Positions 16,520 through 24,315 of a stretch of 47,148 nucleotides of DNA are shown in pieces. Source of the DNA: an uncultured Verrucomicrobiota bacterium (lineage in GTDB: Bacteria; Verrucomicrobiota; Kiritimatiellia; CAIQIC01; Lenti-01); the NCBI GenBank assembly GCA_937860055.1, contig CALMBO010000019.1, positions 1 to 47,148 on the forward strand. Reading direction: 5' to 3'. Made by a program: the position numbers and the translations under genes. The notes under the pieces were generated by a model. It was not told the DNA's origin. It was given only the letters and a program-made list of their open reading frames with translations, and made no database searches. The number at the start of each line of letters is the position of its first letter. Positions within the stretch are counted from its first letter, which is position 1.

Positions 16520-17224
16520 ATGTCCGGGATGAAAACCATCTGCAAGAAAAGCCCGGCGATCGTCGGGTGCGTCGGTTCGGAGGCGATGCTGCGCCGTTGC
16601 GCGAAGAAGGTTCCGGCGGATTGCGACATGCTGGAGGTGCGGCTGGACCTGACAGGGCTTTGCAAGGGCGAATGGACGAAGCTGTGCGAGGCGATCCTCC
16701 AGCAGGGGGTGCCCGTGCTGCTGACGATCCGCGACGAGAACGAAGGCGGCGAATGGCGGGGCCGGGAGGCGGAACGGCTGGCTCTGTATCTGGTGGGGCT
16801 GAAGTCGGTGTCGGCGGTGGATGTGGAGATTTCGGCTCCGGCGCTGGAACTGCTGGTCCAGACGGCGCATCGGCGGGGCGTGAGGGTGGTGGGGTCCTTC
16901 CACGATTTCCGGGGGACTCCGGATCTGGCGCAGCTGCTGGCGGTGGAGGCCCGGGGCCGGCGGATGGGCGTGGACGTGGTGAAGATCGCGGCGATGGCGA
17001 AGGCGCCCGCCGATCTGGCGCGGCTGTTTGCGCTGCCGGCCCACGCGAAGGGGTCGATCTGCGTATTGGGGATGGGTCCGCTGGGGGCGGTGTCGCGCGT
17101 GGCGTTGCCATGCGCCGGTTCCTGCCTGGTTTATGGGGCGCTGGGGAAGGCCACGGCGCCGGGACAGCTGACCTGCCGCGAGCTGGCGAAGGCGCTGGCG
17201 CGCTGGGGCGTTCGCAACGCATAG
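16520..17224 (+). CDS. aroD: Type I 3-dehydroquinate dehydratase
   Basis: A 234-residue cytoplasmic enzyme that dehydrates 3-dehydroquinate to 3-dehydroshikimate, third step of the shikimate pathway, through a Schiff base. The substrate-binding EVRLD segment is at 39-43, the catalytic His is His128 in SFHDF, and the Schiff-base Lys is Lys155 in VDVVKIA. Length fits the family. The ATG directly abuts the previous stop; a second in-frame ATG three codons later is an alternative. aroB, the preceding pathway enzyme, follows after 91 bases with its own predicted promoter. Confidence 0.93.
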   Translation: MSGMKTICKKSPAIVGCVGSEAMLRRCAKKVPADCDMLEVRLDLTGLCKGEWTKLCEAILQQGVPVLLTIRDENEGGEWRGREAERLALYLVGLKSVSAVDVEISAPALELLVQTAHRRGVRVVGSFHDFRGTPDLAQLLAVEARGRRMGVDVVKIAAMAKAPADLARLFALPAHAKGSICVLGMGPLGAVSRVALPCAGSCLVYGALGKATAPGQLTCRELAKALARWGVRNA

Positions 17225-17275
17225 CATCCCAGCGGGATATGCCTTGGTCCCGAAGCAAAGTGTCGGGAAATGGGG

Positions 17276-17304
17276 TTGACAAGGGGTTCCGCAGGGGATA
17301 TTTC
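17276..17304 (+). promoter_or_regulatory. Predicted promoter of aroB
   Basis: A perfect TTGACA -35 box (17276-17281) is followed 17 bp later by TATTTC (17299-17304), four of six -10 matches. Only 11 bases separate the -10 from the aroB ATG, and there is no Shine-Dalgarno sequence, pointing to a leader of a few bases. Confidence 0.45.
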
Positions 17305-17315
17305 CTCACCCCGTT

Positions 17316-18401
17316 ATGGCTCGTGAGGTACACATTTCGCTGGGAGAGCGTTCGTATCCCATTTGGATTGGCGCTGGGGTGCTGGGCCGCCTTCCGTCCG
17401 TGCTGGAAGGCTTGCGCGGCCTGGTGGTGACCGATGCCCATGTGGATGCGTTCCACGGGGAAAAAGTGATGGGATTGCTGGGCGGGGGCTGGGGAAGGAT
17501 CGTCCTGCCGCCGGGGGAATCCTCGAAGTCCGCTTCCCGGTGGGCGGAGCTGCTGGAGCAGATCGCCGCCTCAAAGCTGGATCGCAAGGGCGTGCTGGTG
17601 GCGTTGGGGGGCGGCGTGGTGGGGGATCTGACGGGGTTCGCCGCGGCGTCCTACATGAGGGGCGTGCGGTTTGTCCAGGTTCCGACGAGCCTGCTGGCGA
17701 TGGTGGACAGTTCCGTGGGGGGCAAGACGGGCATCAACCTGGGGGCGGGAAAGAACCTGGCGGGCGCCTTCCACCAGCCGATGGCGGTGTTCGCCGACAC
17801 GGACACGCTGGCGACGCTGCCGGCGCGGGAATTCGCCGCGGGCATGGCGGAAGTGGTCAAATATGGCGTGGCGCTGGATGCGGAGTTCTTCGCCTGGCTG
17901 GAGAAGAAGGCGGAGGCGATCCGGAACCGCGAGCCGGCGGCGCTGGAGCGGATGGTGGCCCGCTGCTGCGAAATCAAGGCGGATGTGGTGTCGAAGGACG
18001 AGCGCGAGGGGGGGATTCGCGCGGTGTTGAATTTCGGGCACACGATGGGGCATGCGATCGAGAAGGCCGCGGGCTTTTCCGGCGTGCTGCATGGCGAAGG
18101 CGTGGCGATGGGCATGGCCTACGCGCTGGAGCTGTCCGCGGCGCAGCGGGGCTTCCCCGCCGCGGATGCGGCGCGGGCCGTGGCGCTGCTGAAGACGTTC
18201 GGCTTGCCGGTTGCGCCGGCGAAAGGGCTGCCGTGGGGGGCGCTGCGCGCGGCGATGGGGGTGGACAAGAAGGCGTCGGGCGGGCACGTGCGGTTTGTGC
18301 TGGGCGGAAAACTGGGCCAGTCGGATCTGCCGGTGGCGGTTCCGGAAACGGAGCTGGAAGCGGCATGGGAAAGGTGGTGCGCACATGGCATCGGTGAATG
18401 A
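17316..18401 (+). CDS. aroB: 3-dehydroquinate synthase
   Basis: A 361-residue NAD- and zinc-dependent enzyme converting DAHP to 3-dehydroquinate, second step of the shikimate pathway. The N-terminal LGERSYPIWIGAG is typical. NAD-binding GGGVVGDLTGFAA and the VDSSVGGKTGIN segment are intact, and the zinc site is seen in NFGHTMGHAIE and HGEGVAMGM. Length is standard. The start is fixed by family alignment even though no Shine-Dalgarno site precedes it. The next gene overlaps the aroB end by 17 bases in another frame, suggesting translational coupling. Confidence 0.96.
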   Translation: MAREVHISLGERSYPIWIGAGVLGRLPSVLEGLRGLVVTDAHVDAFHGEKVMGLLGGGWGRIVLPPGESSKSASRWAELLEQIAASKLDRKGVLVALGGGVVGDLTGFAAASYMRGVRFVQVPTSLLAMVDSSVGGKTGINLGAGKNLAGAFHQPMAVFADTDTLATLPAREFAAGMAEVVKYGVALDAEFFAWLEKKAEAIRNREPAALERMVARCCEIKADVVSKDEREGGIRAVLNFGHTMGHAIEKAAGFSGVLHGEGVAMGMAYALELSAAQRGFPAADAARAVALLKTFGLPVAPAKGLPWGALRAAMGVDKKASGGHVRFVLGGKLGQSDLPVAVPETELEAAWERWCAHGIGE

Positions 18402-19065
18402 GTGGGTTGTCCGCGAATATCTGGAGGCGCTGGGGTTCCTGGTGCGCCAGCCGAGGAAATACCAGGTGGTGGCGCGTTCCAAGGGCCTGCACGAGGAGGT
18501 GGACCTGCTGGCGGTGAATCCGGCGGTCCCGGCCGGCCAGCCGCTGCCCAAGGCCAAGCTGTGGGGCGCGGCGGAACTCGGGCAGGTCTCGTGCGCGATC
18601 GTCACCGTGCGCGGATGGCATTCCGAGAAGTTCACGGCGGCCATGCTGGCGAGCTCGCCGGAGGTCTACCGCTTCGCGGAGCCGGAATCGGTGCGGGCGG
18701 CGGAGGCCGAACTGGGCATGGCGAACCCGGCGAAGGTCCTGTGCATGGCCGATCTGCCGGCGGATCCCGACCAGCGCGCCGAGGCGCTGGGGTTCCTGAA
18801 ATCGCGCGGCATCGACGGCGTGATCCTGTTCCGGCCGATGCTGCTGGAGCTGGTCGAGCGCATCGACATCAAGAAGACCTACGAGAAATCCGATCTGCTC
18901 CAGATCCTGCGCATCTTGAAGAACTACGATCTGCTCAAGAGCGGGCAGATGGACCTGTTCTCCCCCTCGCGCCGCCGCAAGGCGCCGGCGGCCGTTCCGG
19001 AACAGACCGAAGGGTTGCCTCTCACAGAGGGCACAGAGACCCACGGAGAAATTCCGGAGTCGTGA
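18385..19065 (+). CDS. Nuclease-like protein of unknown function, overlapping aroB
   Basis: A 226-residue protein whose N-terminal half resembles a restriction-endonuclease fold: EYLEALGFLV, then HEEVDLLAVNP, then a strand CAIVTVRGW where active PD-(D/E)XK enzymes carry ExK. Loss of that Lys suggests an inactive or divergent nuclease domain; this is inference from pattern. The C-terminal region is helical (KSDLLQILRILKNYDLLKSG) and ends in a Lys/Arg linker. The last about 15 residues are encoded by the left inverted repeat of the GxxExxY cassette, so the natural C-terminus was probably replaced on insertion. No named family recognised. Confidence 0.65.
   Translation: MASVNEWVVREYLEALGFLVRQPRKYQVVARSKGLHEEVDLLAVNPAVPAGQPLPKAKLWGAAELGQVSCAIVTVRGWHSEKFTAAMLASSPEVYRFAEPESVRAAEAELGMANPAKVLCMADLPADPDQRAEALGFLKSRGIDGVILFRPMLLELVERIDIKKTYEKSDLLQILRILKNYDLLKSGQMDLFSPSRRRKAPAAVPEQTEGLPLTEGTETHGEIPES
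19019..19050 (+). repeat. Left inverted repeat of GxxExxY cassette
   Basis: This 32-bp repeat begins CTCTCACAGAGGGCACAGAG and ends CACGGAGAA. It pairs with 19456-19487 at 27 of 32 positions; mismatches are at positions 8, 13, 17, 21 and 23. It encodes the tail of the upstream nuclease-like protein. Confidence 0.75.
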
Positions 19066-19066
19066 A

Positions 19067-19501
19067 ATGGATTGGAATGCGCTGACAGAACAGATCATCG
19101 GGCTGGCCATCAAGGTCCATCGGGCCTTGGGGCCTGGACTGCTCGAATCTGCCTATGAGCGGGCGTTGATGGTGGAATTCCAGCGTCATGGCATCAAAGC
19201 CGAGAGCCAAGTCCTGGTTCCCATCCTTTATGAGGGAGTGGAGATCGATCAGGCCTTTCGAGCCGACATGGTGGTCGAGGGCCAAGTGATTTTGGAACTG
19301 AAATCCGTGAAGCAATTGGATGACAGCGCATGCAAGCAGTTGCTGACCTATCTCCGCCTCTCTGGACGGAAGCTTAGATTGGTCATTAACTTCCATGAGA
19401 AATTGCTGAAGAACGGGATCCGGCGGGTCATCAACGGTTTTCTGCATGCCTCCGATTCTCCGTGTGCCTCGGTGACCTCCGTGAGAGAGGTCGGGGCATG
19501 A
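19067..19501 (+). CDS. GxxExxY family protein
   Basis: A 144-residue protein of the GxxExxY family, a widespread but functionally uncharacterised group. The defining motif is seen in GPGLLESAYERAL (GLLESAY). Downstream, AFRADMVVEGQVILELKSV has the spacing D...ELK of PD-(D/E)XK nucleases, with the Asp, Glu and Lys all intact, so nuclease activity is possible. A GGAG ribosome-binding site lies seven bases before the ATG. Its stop overlaps the dprA start (ATGA). The last about 15 residues (after GFLHAS) are encoded by the right inverted repeat and so are not part of the conserved domain. Base composition is far less GC-rich than its neighbours. Members often occur within CACAGAG-type repeats, as here. 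Confidence 0.92.
   Translation: MDWNALTEQIIGLAIKVHRALGPGLLESAYERALMVEFQRHGIKAESQVLVPILYEGVEIDQAFRADMVVEGQVILELKSVKQLDDSACKQLLTYLRLSGRKLRLVINFHEKLLKNGIRRVINGFLHASDSPCASVTSVREVGA
19456..19487 (+). repeat. Right inverted repeat of GxxExxY cassette
   Basis: Begins TTCTCCGTGTGCCTCGGTGA and ends CCGTGAGAG; inverted partner of 19019-19050. It encodes the C-terminal tail of the GxxExxY protein, and its outer end runs into the AGAGG ribosome-binding site of dprA. Confidence 0.75.
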
Positions 19502-20652
19502 CTGCGCGCGAGGCCTACATCACGCTGAACCGGATCGGGGGGATCGGCCCGGTGCGCGTGCGCGCGCTGGTCGAGGCGCTGGGATCGCCGGAGGCGGTGC
19601 TGGCGGCGCCGGCTTCCGCGCTGTCGGCGGTGCGCGGGATCGGCCCGAAGGCGGCGGAGAACATCGTGGCGCAGCGGGACGGCCTGGATGCCGGCGCGGA
19701 AGAGGCGGCGGCGGCGAAGCTGGGGGCGCGGCTGGTCACGCCGGTGGACGGGGAATACCCGGCCGTCCTGAAAAGCATCTACGATCCTCCGCTGTGCCTG
19801 TACGTGCGGGGCACGCTGGAGAAGAGGGACGGGCAGGCGCTGGCCGTCGTGGGGACGCGGCGCGCATCGCATTACGGGGCGGCGCAGGCGGAGCGGCTGG
19901 CCTATTCGGCCTCGAAGGCGGGATTCACGATCGTGAGCGGCCTGGCGCGCGGCATCGACACGGTGGCGCACCAGGCGGCGCTGAAGGCGGGCGGCCGCAC
20001 GCTGGCGGTGCTGGGCGGGGCGATCGACAAGCTCTATCCGCCGGAGAACCGCGGCCTGGCGGAGCAGATCGCCGGGAACGGAGCGTTGATCAGCGAATTC
20101 CCGCTGGGGCGCGAACCGGACCGCACGACCTTCCCGTACCGCAACCGGATCGTGAGCGGGCTTTCGAAGGGCGTGCTGGTGGTCGAGGCCGGACTGGACA
20201 GCGGCGCGATGAACACGGCGGAGCAGGCGCTGGAGCAGGGGCGCAGCGTGATGGCGGTGCCGGGCCGCGTGGACATGGAGGGGGCGAAGGGGCCGCACCG
20301 CCTGATCCAGAACGGCGCGCGGCTGGTCGAGGACCTGCCGGACATCCTGAAGGAATTCGAATTCCTGTTTCCGCCGGGCGAGCAGGCCCGGCTGGTGCGC
20401 CAGCAGGACGTCCGCCAGCGGCTGACGCTGGCGCCGGCGGAGGAATCCGTGGTGCGCGCGCTCTGGACGGAGCCCGAGCTGGATTTCGATGTGCTGGTCC
20501 GGAAGACGGGGCTGTCGCCGGCGCAGCTGATGACCCTGTCGATGCAGCTGGAAATGAAACGCGTCCTCCGGCGGATTCCGGGCCGCCGCCTGGCGCTGAT
20601 GGATGAAATCCGCCAGTGGGACCTGTCCCCGGCGGAAACGGCAACCCCTTGA
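19498..20652 (+). CDS. dprA: DNA-processing protein DprA
   Basis: A 384-residue cytoplasmic protein that binds single-stranded DNA and loads RecA during natural transformation. An N-terminal helix-hairpin-helix region (about 10-60, with GIGPVR and GIGPKAA) precedes the Rossmann-like SMF domain (about 85-300: VVGTRRAS, SGLARGIDTVAHQAAL, VLGGAIDKLYPPEN, SEFPLG). A winged-helix DprA C-domain follows (about 320-384). The start at 19498 overlaps the GxxExxY stop; AGAGG lies seven bases upstream. An in-frame upstream Met falls in the inverted repeat and is less likely. topA follows after 19 bases, the order seen in many bacteria. Confidence 0.95.
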   Translation: MTAREAYITLNRIGGIGPVRVRALVEALGSPEAVLAAPASALSAVRGIGPKAAENIVAQRDGLDAGAEEAAAAKLGARLVTPVDGEYPAVLKSIYDPPLCLYVRGTLEKRDGQALAVVGTRRASHYGAAQAERLAYSASKAGFTIVSGLARGIDTVAHQAALKAGGRTLAVLGGAIDKLYPPENRGLAEQIAGNGALISEFPLGREPDRTTFPYRNRIVSGLSKGVLVVEAGLDSGAMNTAEQALEQGRSVMAVPGRVDMEGAKGPHRLIQNGARLVEDLPDILKEFEFLFPPGEQARLVRQQDVRQRLTLAPAEESVVRALWTEPELDFDVLVRKTGLSPAQLMTLSMQLEMKRVLRRIPGRRLALMDEIRQWDLSPAETATP

Positions 20653-20671
20653 AGGAAAGGAAAGACGGAAC

Positions 20672-23242
20672 ATGGCGAAGAACCTGGTGATCGTGGAGTC
20701 TCCCGCGAAGGCGAAGACCATCAACAAGCTGCTGGGCGGCGAATACATCGTGAAGGCCTCGATGGGGCACGTGCGGGACCTGCCCGAGCGGGCGCTGGGC
20801 GTGGACGTGGAGCATGGATTCGCGCCGCAATACGTGCCGATCAAGGGCCGCGCGAAGGTGCTGTCGGAGCTGCAGGCGGCGGCGGCGAAGGTGGAGACGG
20901 TGTACCTGGCGCCCGATCCCGACCGCGAAGGGGAGGCCATCGCGTGGCACTTGCGCGAGGCGCTCAAAAGCAAGGTGGCGAAGGAGAAGTTCCGGCGGGT
21001 GACGTACAACGAGATCACGGCGGCGGCGATCCGCAAGGCCTTCAGCGAGCCGAGCGAGATCAACCAGCTCCGGGTGGACAGCCAGCAGGCGCGGCGCATC
21101 CTGGACCGCGTGGTGGGCTACAAGGTGAGCCCGATGCTGTGGCGGCGCATTCCGGGGGCGTCGAGCGCGGGCCGGGTGCAGTCGGTGGCGCTGCGGCTGG
21201 TCTGCGAGCGCGAAAAGGCGATCCGGGGCTTCCAGCCCGAGCCGTACTGGATCCTGGGCGTGAAAGCCGCGAAGCGCGTGGATCCGCGCGCGCCGTTCAC
21301 CGCCGAGCTGGCGAAGCTGAACGGGGCGAAGGCGGAGGTGAAGGACGAGGCGCTGGCGCGGCGGCTGGTGGAGGAGCTGAAGCGGCGCGCCCTGCGCGTG
21401 TCGGACGTGCTGCGGAAGGAGATCCGCAAGAACGCGCCGCCGCCGTTCATCACCAGCAGCCTGCAGCAGGCGGCCAGCAGCGCGCTGGGGTTCTCGCCCT
21501 CGCGCACGATGCGCATCGCCCAGAAGCTCTACGAAGGCGTGGACCTCGGCCACGGGTCGGCCTCGGGCTTGATCACCTACATGCGCACGGATTCGTTCTC
21601 CATCGCGCAGGAGGCGCGGGAGCAGGCGAAGGAATTCATCCTGAAGGAGCACGGGCCGGATTTCCTTCCGGAGACGCCGAACGTGTTCCGCAGCCGGTCC
21701 AGCGCGCAGGAGGCCCACGAGGCCATCCGGCCGACCGATCCGGCGCGCACGCCCGAGAGCCTGAAGGCCATCCTCGAGCGCGACGACTGGCGGCTCTACG
21801 ACCTGATCTGGCGGCGGTTCATGGCCAGCCAGATGGCGCCGGCGCGCATCGCGCAGCGCACCGCGGAAATCGAGGCGGCCGGCGAGGGGCCGGACACGTT
21901 CCTGTTCCGGGCGACGGCTTCGGAGATCGTGTTCCCCGGCTTCATGCGGGTGTCGGGGCTGGAGCAGAGGAAGAAGGAAGAGGCCGAAGGCGCCGAAGGG
22001 GAGGAAGTGGAAGTCCTGCCGCCCCTGGAAAAGGGGGAGGGCCTCGACCCCGTGGAGTGGCTCAACGACCGCAAGGAGACGCAGCCGCCGCCGCGCTTCA
22101 CCGAAGCCTCGCTGGTGAAGGTGCTGGAAGAGAACGGCGTGGGGCGTCCGAGCACCTATGCGCAGATCATCTCGACGCTGCTGGACCGGAAATACGTCGA
22201 CCGCGAGAAGCGCGCGCTGGTGCCGACCGATCTGGGCCTGAAGGTGTTCGATTTCCTGGTCGCGAACCTCGATGCCCTGTTCGATGTGCAGTTCACCGCC
22301 GGCATGGAAGAGAAGCTCGACCAGATCGAAGAGGGGAAGGTGGCCTGGACGGACATGCTTTCGGCCTTCTACGCGAAGTTCCAGGAATGGCTGGGCGCGG
22401 CGAGAGGGCCGGCCGCGGACGTCGCCGTGGTGGAAAAGATGCTGGAGGCGCTTTCCTCCGTGAAGGAATGGCAGCCGCCGATGAAACGCGGGACCAAGAC
22501 GGTCTACAGCGACGAGAAGTTCGCGGATTCCATCCGGCGGCAGTTCGCCGAGAAAAAGCGCCCCATCTCGGGGCGCCAGCAGGATGCGCTGGGCCGGCTG
22601 GTCTTCCGCTACAAGGCGCAGATCCCCGGGTTCGATGCGCTGGTGGCGGACCTGAAGCTGGTCGAGCCCGCCGGCGAGGCCGAGCGTTCCGCCCCGCCGC
22701 GGCAGGAGACCATCGACAAGCTGGCGCTGCTGGAAAAGGTGGAGTTCGATCCGCCCCGCAAGTTCGGGAAGAAGATCTACGACGACAAGGAATTCTGCGC
22801 CTCGCTGCGCACGCAGGTGGGCGGCGGCAAGCGGCTTTCGCCCGCGCAGATCGCCTATCTCGACAAGATCCTCCGCAAGTACGCCAAGCAGATCCCGGAC
22901 TTTGAAAAGCAGGCGGAGGCGCTGGGCATGGGCGCCGAGCCTCCCTCGCCGCCGGAAGGGCACCTCGACGAGATCCTGGCGCTGTTCGACTCGGTGAAGG
23001 AATGGCGGCCCGCCACGACCCGCAAGGGGCGCACATGGGACGACCGCGAGTTCCTGAATTCGCTGAAGACGCAGTTCGCGCAGCGCAAGCAGCTTTCGTT
23101 CAAGCAGGTGAGTGCCCTCAAGCGCCTGGCGGTGGCCTATGCCGCGCAGATCCCGGCCTATGCGGAGGTCATGCAGAAGCTGGGCCTGCCGGAGCCCCGC
23201 GCCCCGAAAAAGAGCGCGGACCGGGCCGAGGCGCAGGAGTAG
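20672..23242 (+). CDS. topA: DNA topoisomerase I with triple C-terminal repeat
   Basis: An 856-residue type IA topoisomerase that relaxes negative supercoils. The Toprim domain shows VESPAKAKT with Glu9 and the acidic triad PDPDREGE (81-88). The catalytic Tyr is Tyr303 in TYMRTDS, and GRPSTYA (491-497) is intact. The core ends near 575. Instead of the usual C-terminal zinc fingers there are three tandem repeats of about 75 residues (about 587-664, 680-752, 765-838), each with a (Y/W)xDxxF...SLxxQ, an xLSxxQ turn and a YAxQIPxF ending; none has a CxxC pair. The ATG follows a purine-rich GGAAAGGAAAGACGGA leader. xerC begins 23 bases downstream. Confidence 0.96.
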   Translation: MAKNLVIVESPAKAKTINKLLGGEYIVKASMGHVRDLPERALGVDVEHGFAPQYVPIKGRAKVLSELQAAAAKVETVYLAPDPDREGEAIAWHLREALKSKVAKEKFRRVTYNEITAAAIRKAFSEPSEINQLRVDSQQARRILDRVVGYKVSPMLWRRIPGASSAGRVQSVALRLVCEREKAIRGFQPEPYWILGVKAAKRVDPRAPFTAELAKLNGAKAEVKDEALARRLVEELKRRALRVSDVLRKEIRKNAPPPFITSSLQQAASSALGFSPSRTMRIAQKLYEGVDLGHGSASGLITYMRTDSFSIAQEAREQAKEFILKEHGPDFLPETPNVFRSRSSAQEAHEAIRPTDPARTPESLKAILERDDWRLYDLIWRRFMASQMAPARIAQRTAEIEAAGEGPDTFLFRATASEIVFPGFMRVSGLEQRKKEEAEGAEGEEVEVLPPLEKGEGLDPVEWLNDRKETQPPPRFTEASLVKVLEENGVGRPSTYAQIISTLLDRKYVDREKRALVPTDLGLKVFDFLVANLDALFDVQFTAGMEEKLDQIEEGKVAWTDMLSAFYAKFQEWLGAARGPAADVAVVEKMLEALSSVKEWQPPMKRGTKTVYSDEKFADSIRRQFAEKKRPISGRQQDALGRLVFRYKAQIPGFDALVADLKLVEPAGEAERSAPPRQETIDKLALLEKVEFDPPRKFGKKIYDDKEFCASLRTQVGGGKRLSPAQIAYLDKILRKYAKQIPDFEKQAEALGMGAEPPSPPEGHLDEILALFDSVKEWRPATTRKGRTWDDREFLNSLKTQFAQRKQLSFKQVSALKRLAVAYAAQIPAYAEVMQKLGLPEPRAPKKSADRAEAQE

Positions 23243-23265
23243 GGCCGTCGGCGGAGACTCGGCAC

Positions 23266-24291
23266 ATGGGTGAACGGAACTCCCAGGCGCGCGGCCAGGG
23301 CGCGGCGCGGCTGCGCGCCGCGGTCCCGCCGCGCGCGGAGGATCCGGCGATCGATCAGTTTGCGCGGCACCTGCGCGCGGAGCGAAACGCTTCCGACCAC
23401 ACGCTGGCGGGGTACCTGTCGGACATCCGCCAGTTCTGCGCGCAGCTGTGGGGGGCGGATGCGGTGCCGCCTTTCCCGTGGAAATCGCCGGACCGTTTCT
23501 CGGCGCGGCGCTTCCTGGCCTCCTTCCAGAAGGCGGGGCTGGCTCCGGCGACCGCCCGGCGCAAGATGTCCAGCCTGCGGTCGTTCTTCCGCTTCCTCGT
23601 GCGCGAAGGGATGGTGAAGGACAATCCCTTCTCCGGCCTGCAGCAGCCGAAGGCGCGGCGGCGCCTCCCGAGGGTGCTCAGCCGCGGGGAGGTGGTCCGC
23701 CTGATCGAGGCGCCGGCGCGCCTCCGCGAGGAGGCGCGGACGAAGAGGGAAGGGAAGGGGGAGGGCCGTTTCGCGGACTACGCCGCGCTGCGCGACACGG
23801 CGATCCTGGAGCTGTTCTACAGCACCGGCATGCGCATCGCCGAGCTGTGCGGGCTGACGGATGCGCGCCTGGACCTGTTGTCGGGCACCGCGCTGGTGCG
23901 CGGCAAGGGCAAGAAGGAGCGGTTCTGCCCGATCGGCCGGCCCGCCGCGCAGGCCCTGCAGGCGGCGCTGGATGCGCGGGACGGCCTGCTGGCGGAGCGG
24001 GGCGCGGGCCGGGCGCCGGCGCTGTTCGTGAACAAGAACGGCGGGCCGCTCACGCCGCGCTCGGTGGAACGGTCGCTCAAGAAATACCTCGCGGCGGCGC
24101 AGCTGGATCCGGCGACCACCCCGCACGTGATGCGGCACAGTTTCGCCACCCACATGCTGGACGCGGGCGCGGACCTGCGCAGCGTGCAGGAGCTGCTGGG
24201 CCATGCGAGCCTCTCGACGACGCAGATCTATACCCACGTGAGCGTGGAACGGTTGAAGGACGAATATGGAAAGGCCCATCCCCGGGCCTAG
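23266..24291 (+). CDS. xerC: Tyrosine recombinase XerC/XerD
   Basis: A 341-residue site-specific recombinase that resolves chromosome dimers at dif. The N-terminal core-binding domain covers about 28-125 and the catalytic domain about 135-335. Catalytic residues are all visible: Arg190 in TGMRIAEL, a Lys in GKGKKERF, His287 and Arg290 in HVMRHSF, His313 in LGHAS and the nucleophile Tyr322 in IYTHV. An Arg/Glu/Lys-rich insertion lies at about 152-168. XerC and XerD cannot be told apart confidently; XerC is preferred because xerC-type genes often follow dprA-topA. The ATG at 23266 is the last one before the domain, and no strong Shine-Dalgarno site is seen. Confidence 0.9.
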   Translation: MGERNSQARGQGAARLRAAVPPRAEDPAIDQFARHLRAERNASDHTLAGYLSDIRQFCAQLWGADAVPPFPWKSPDRFSARRFLASFQKAGLAPATARRKMSSLRSFFRFLVREGMVKDNPFSGLQQPKARRRLPRVLSRGEVVRLIEAPARLREEARTKREGKGEGRFADYAALRDTAILELFYSTGMRIAELCGLTDARLDLLSGTALVRGKGKKERFCPIGRPAAQALQAALDARDGLLAERGAGRAPALFVNKNGGPLTPRSVERSLKKYLAAAQLDPATTPHVMRHSFATHMLDAGADLRSVQELLGHASLSTTQIYTHVSVERLKDEYGKAHPRA

Positions 24292-24315
24292 GACGGAACT
24301 TTTGGAGGAAAGAAC

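Larger units (their letters stand above)
19019..19487 (+). mobile_element. GxxExxY cassette bounded by 32-bp imperfect inverted repeats
   Basis: A 469-bp element. Its left end 19019-19050 and right end 19456-19487 are inverted copies that match at 27 of 32 positions. Each end carries three CACAGAG-like units spaced 9-10 bp. The GxxExxY gene lies between them. In three 60-base lines of the gene that I counted, GC was 48-55 percent, against 82 percent in a line of dprA, supporting foreign origin. The left end forms the last codons of the upstream gene, and the right end overlaps the GxxExxY 3' end and the dprA leader. No transposase is present, so movement would need help in trans. Confidence 0.6.

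Noticed and set aside
20090..22963. Very long minus-strand frame opposite topA
   Set aside because: Antisense shadow caused by high GC; the plus strand carries an intact topoisomerase with all catalytic residues.
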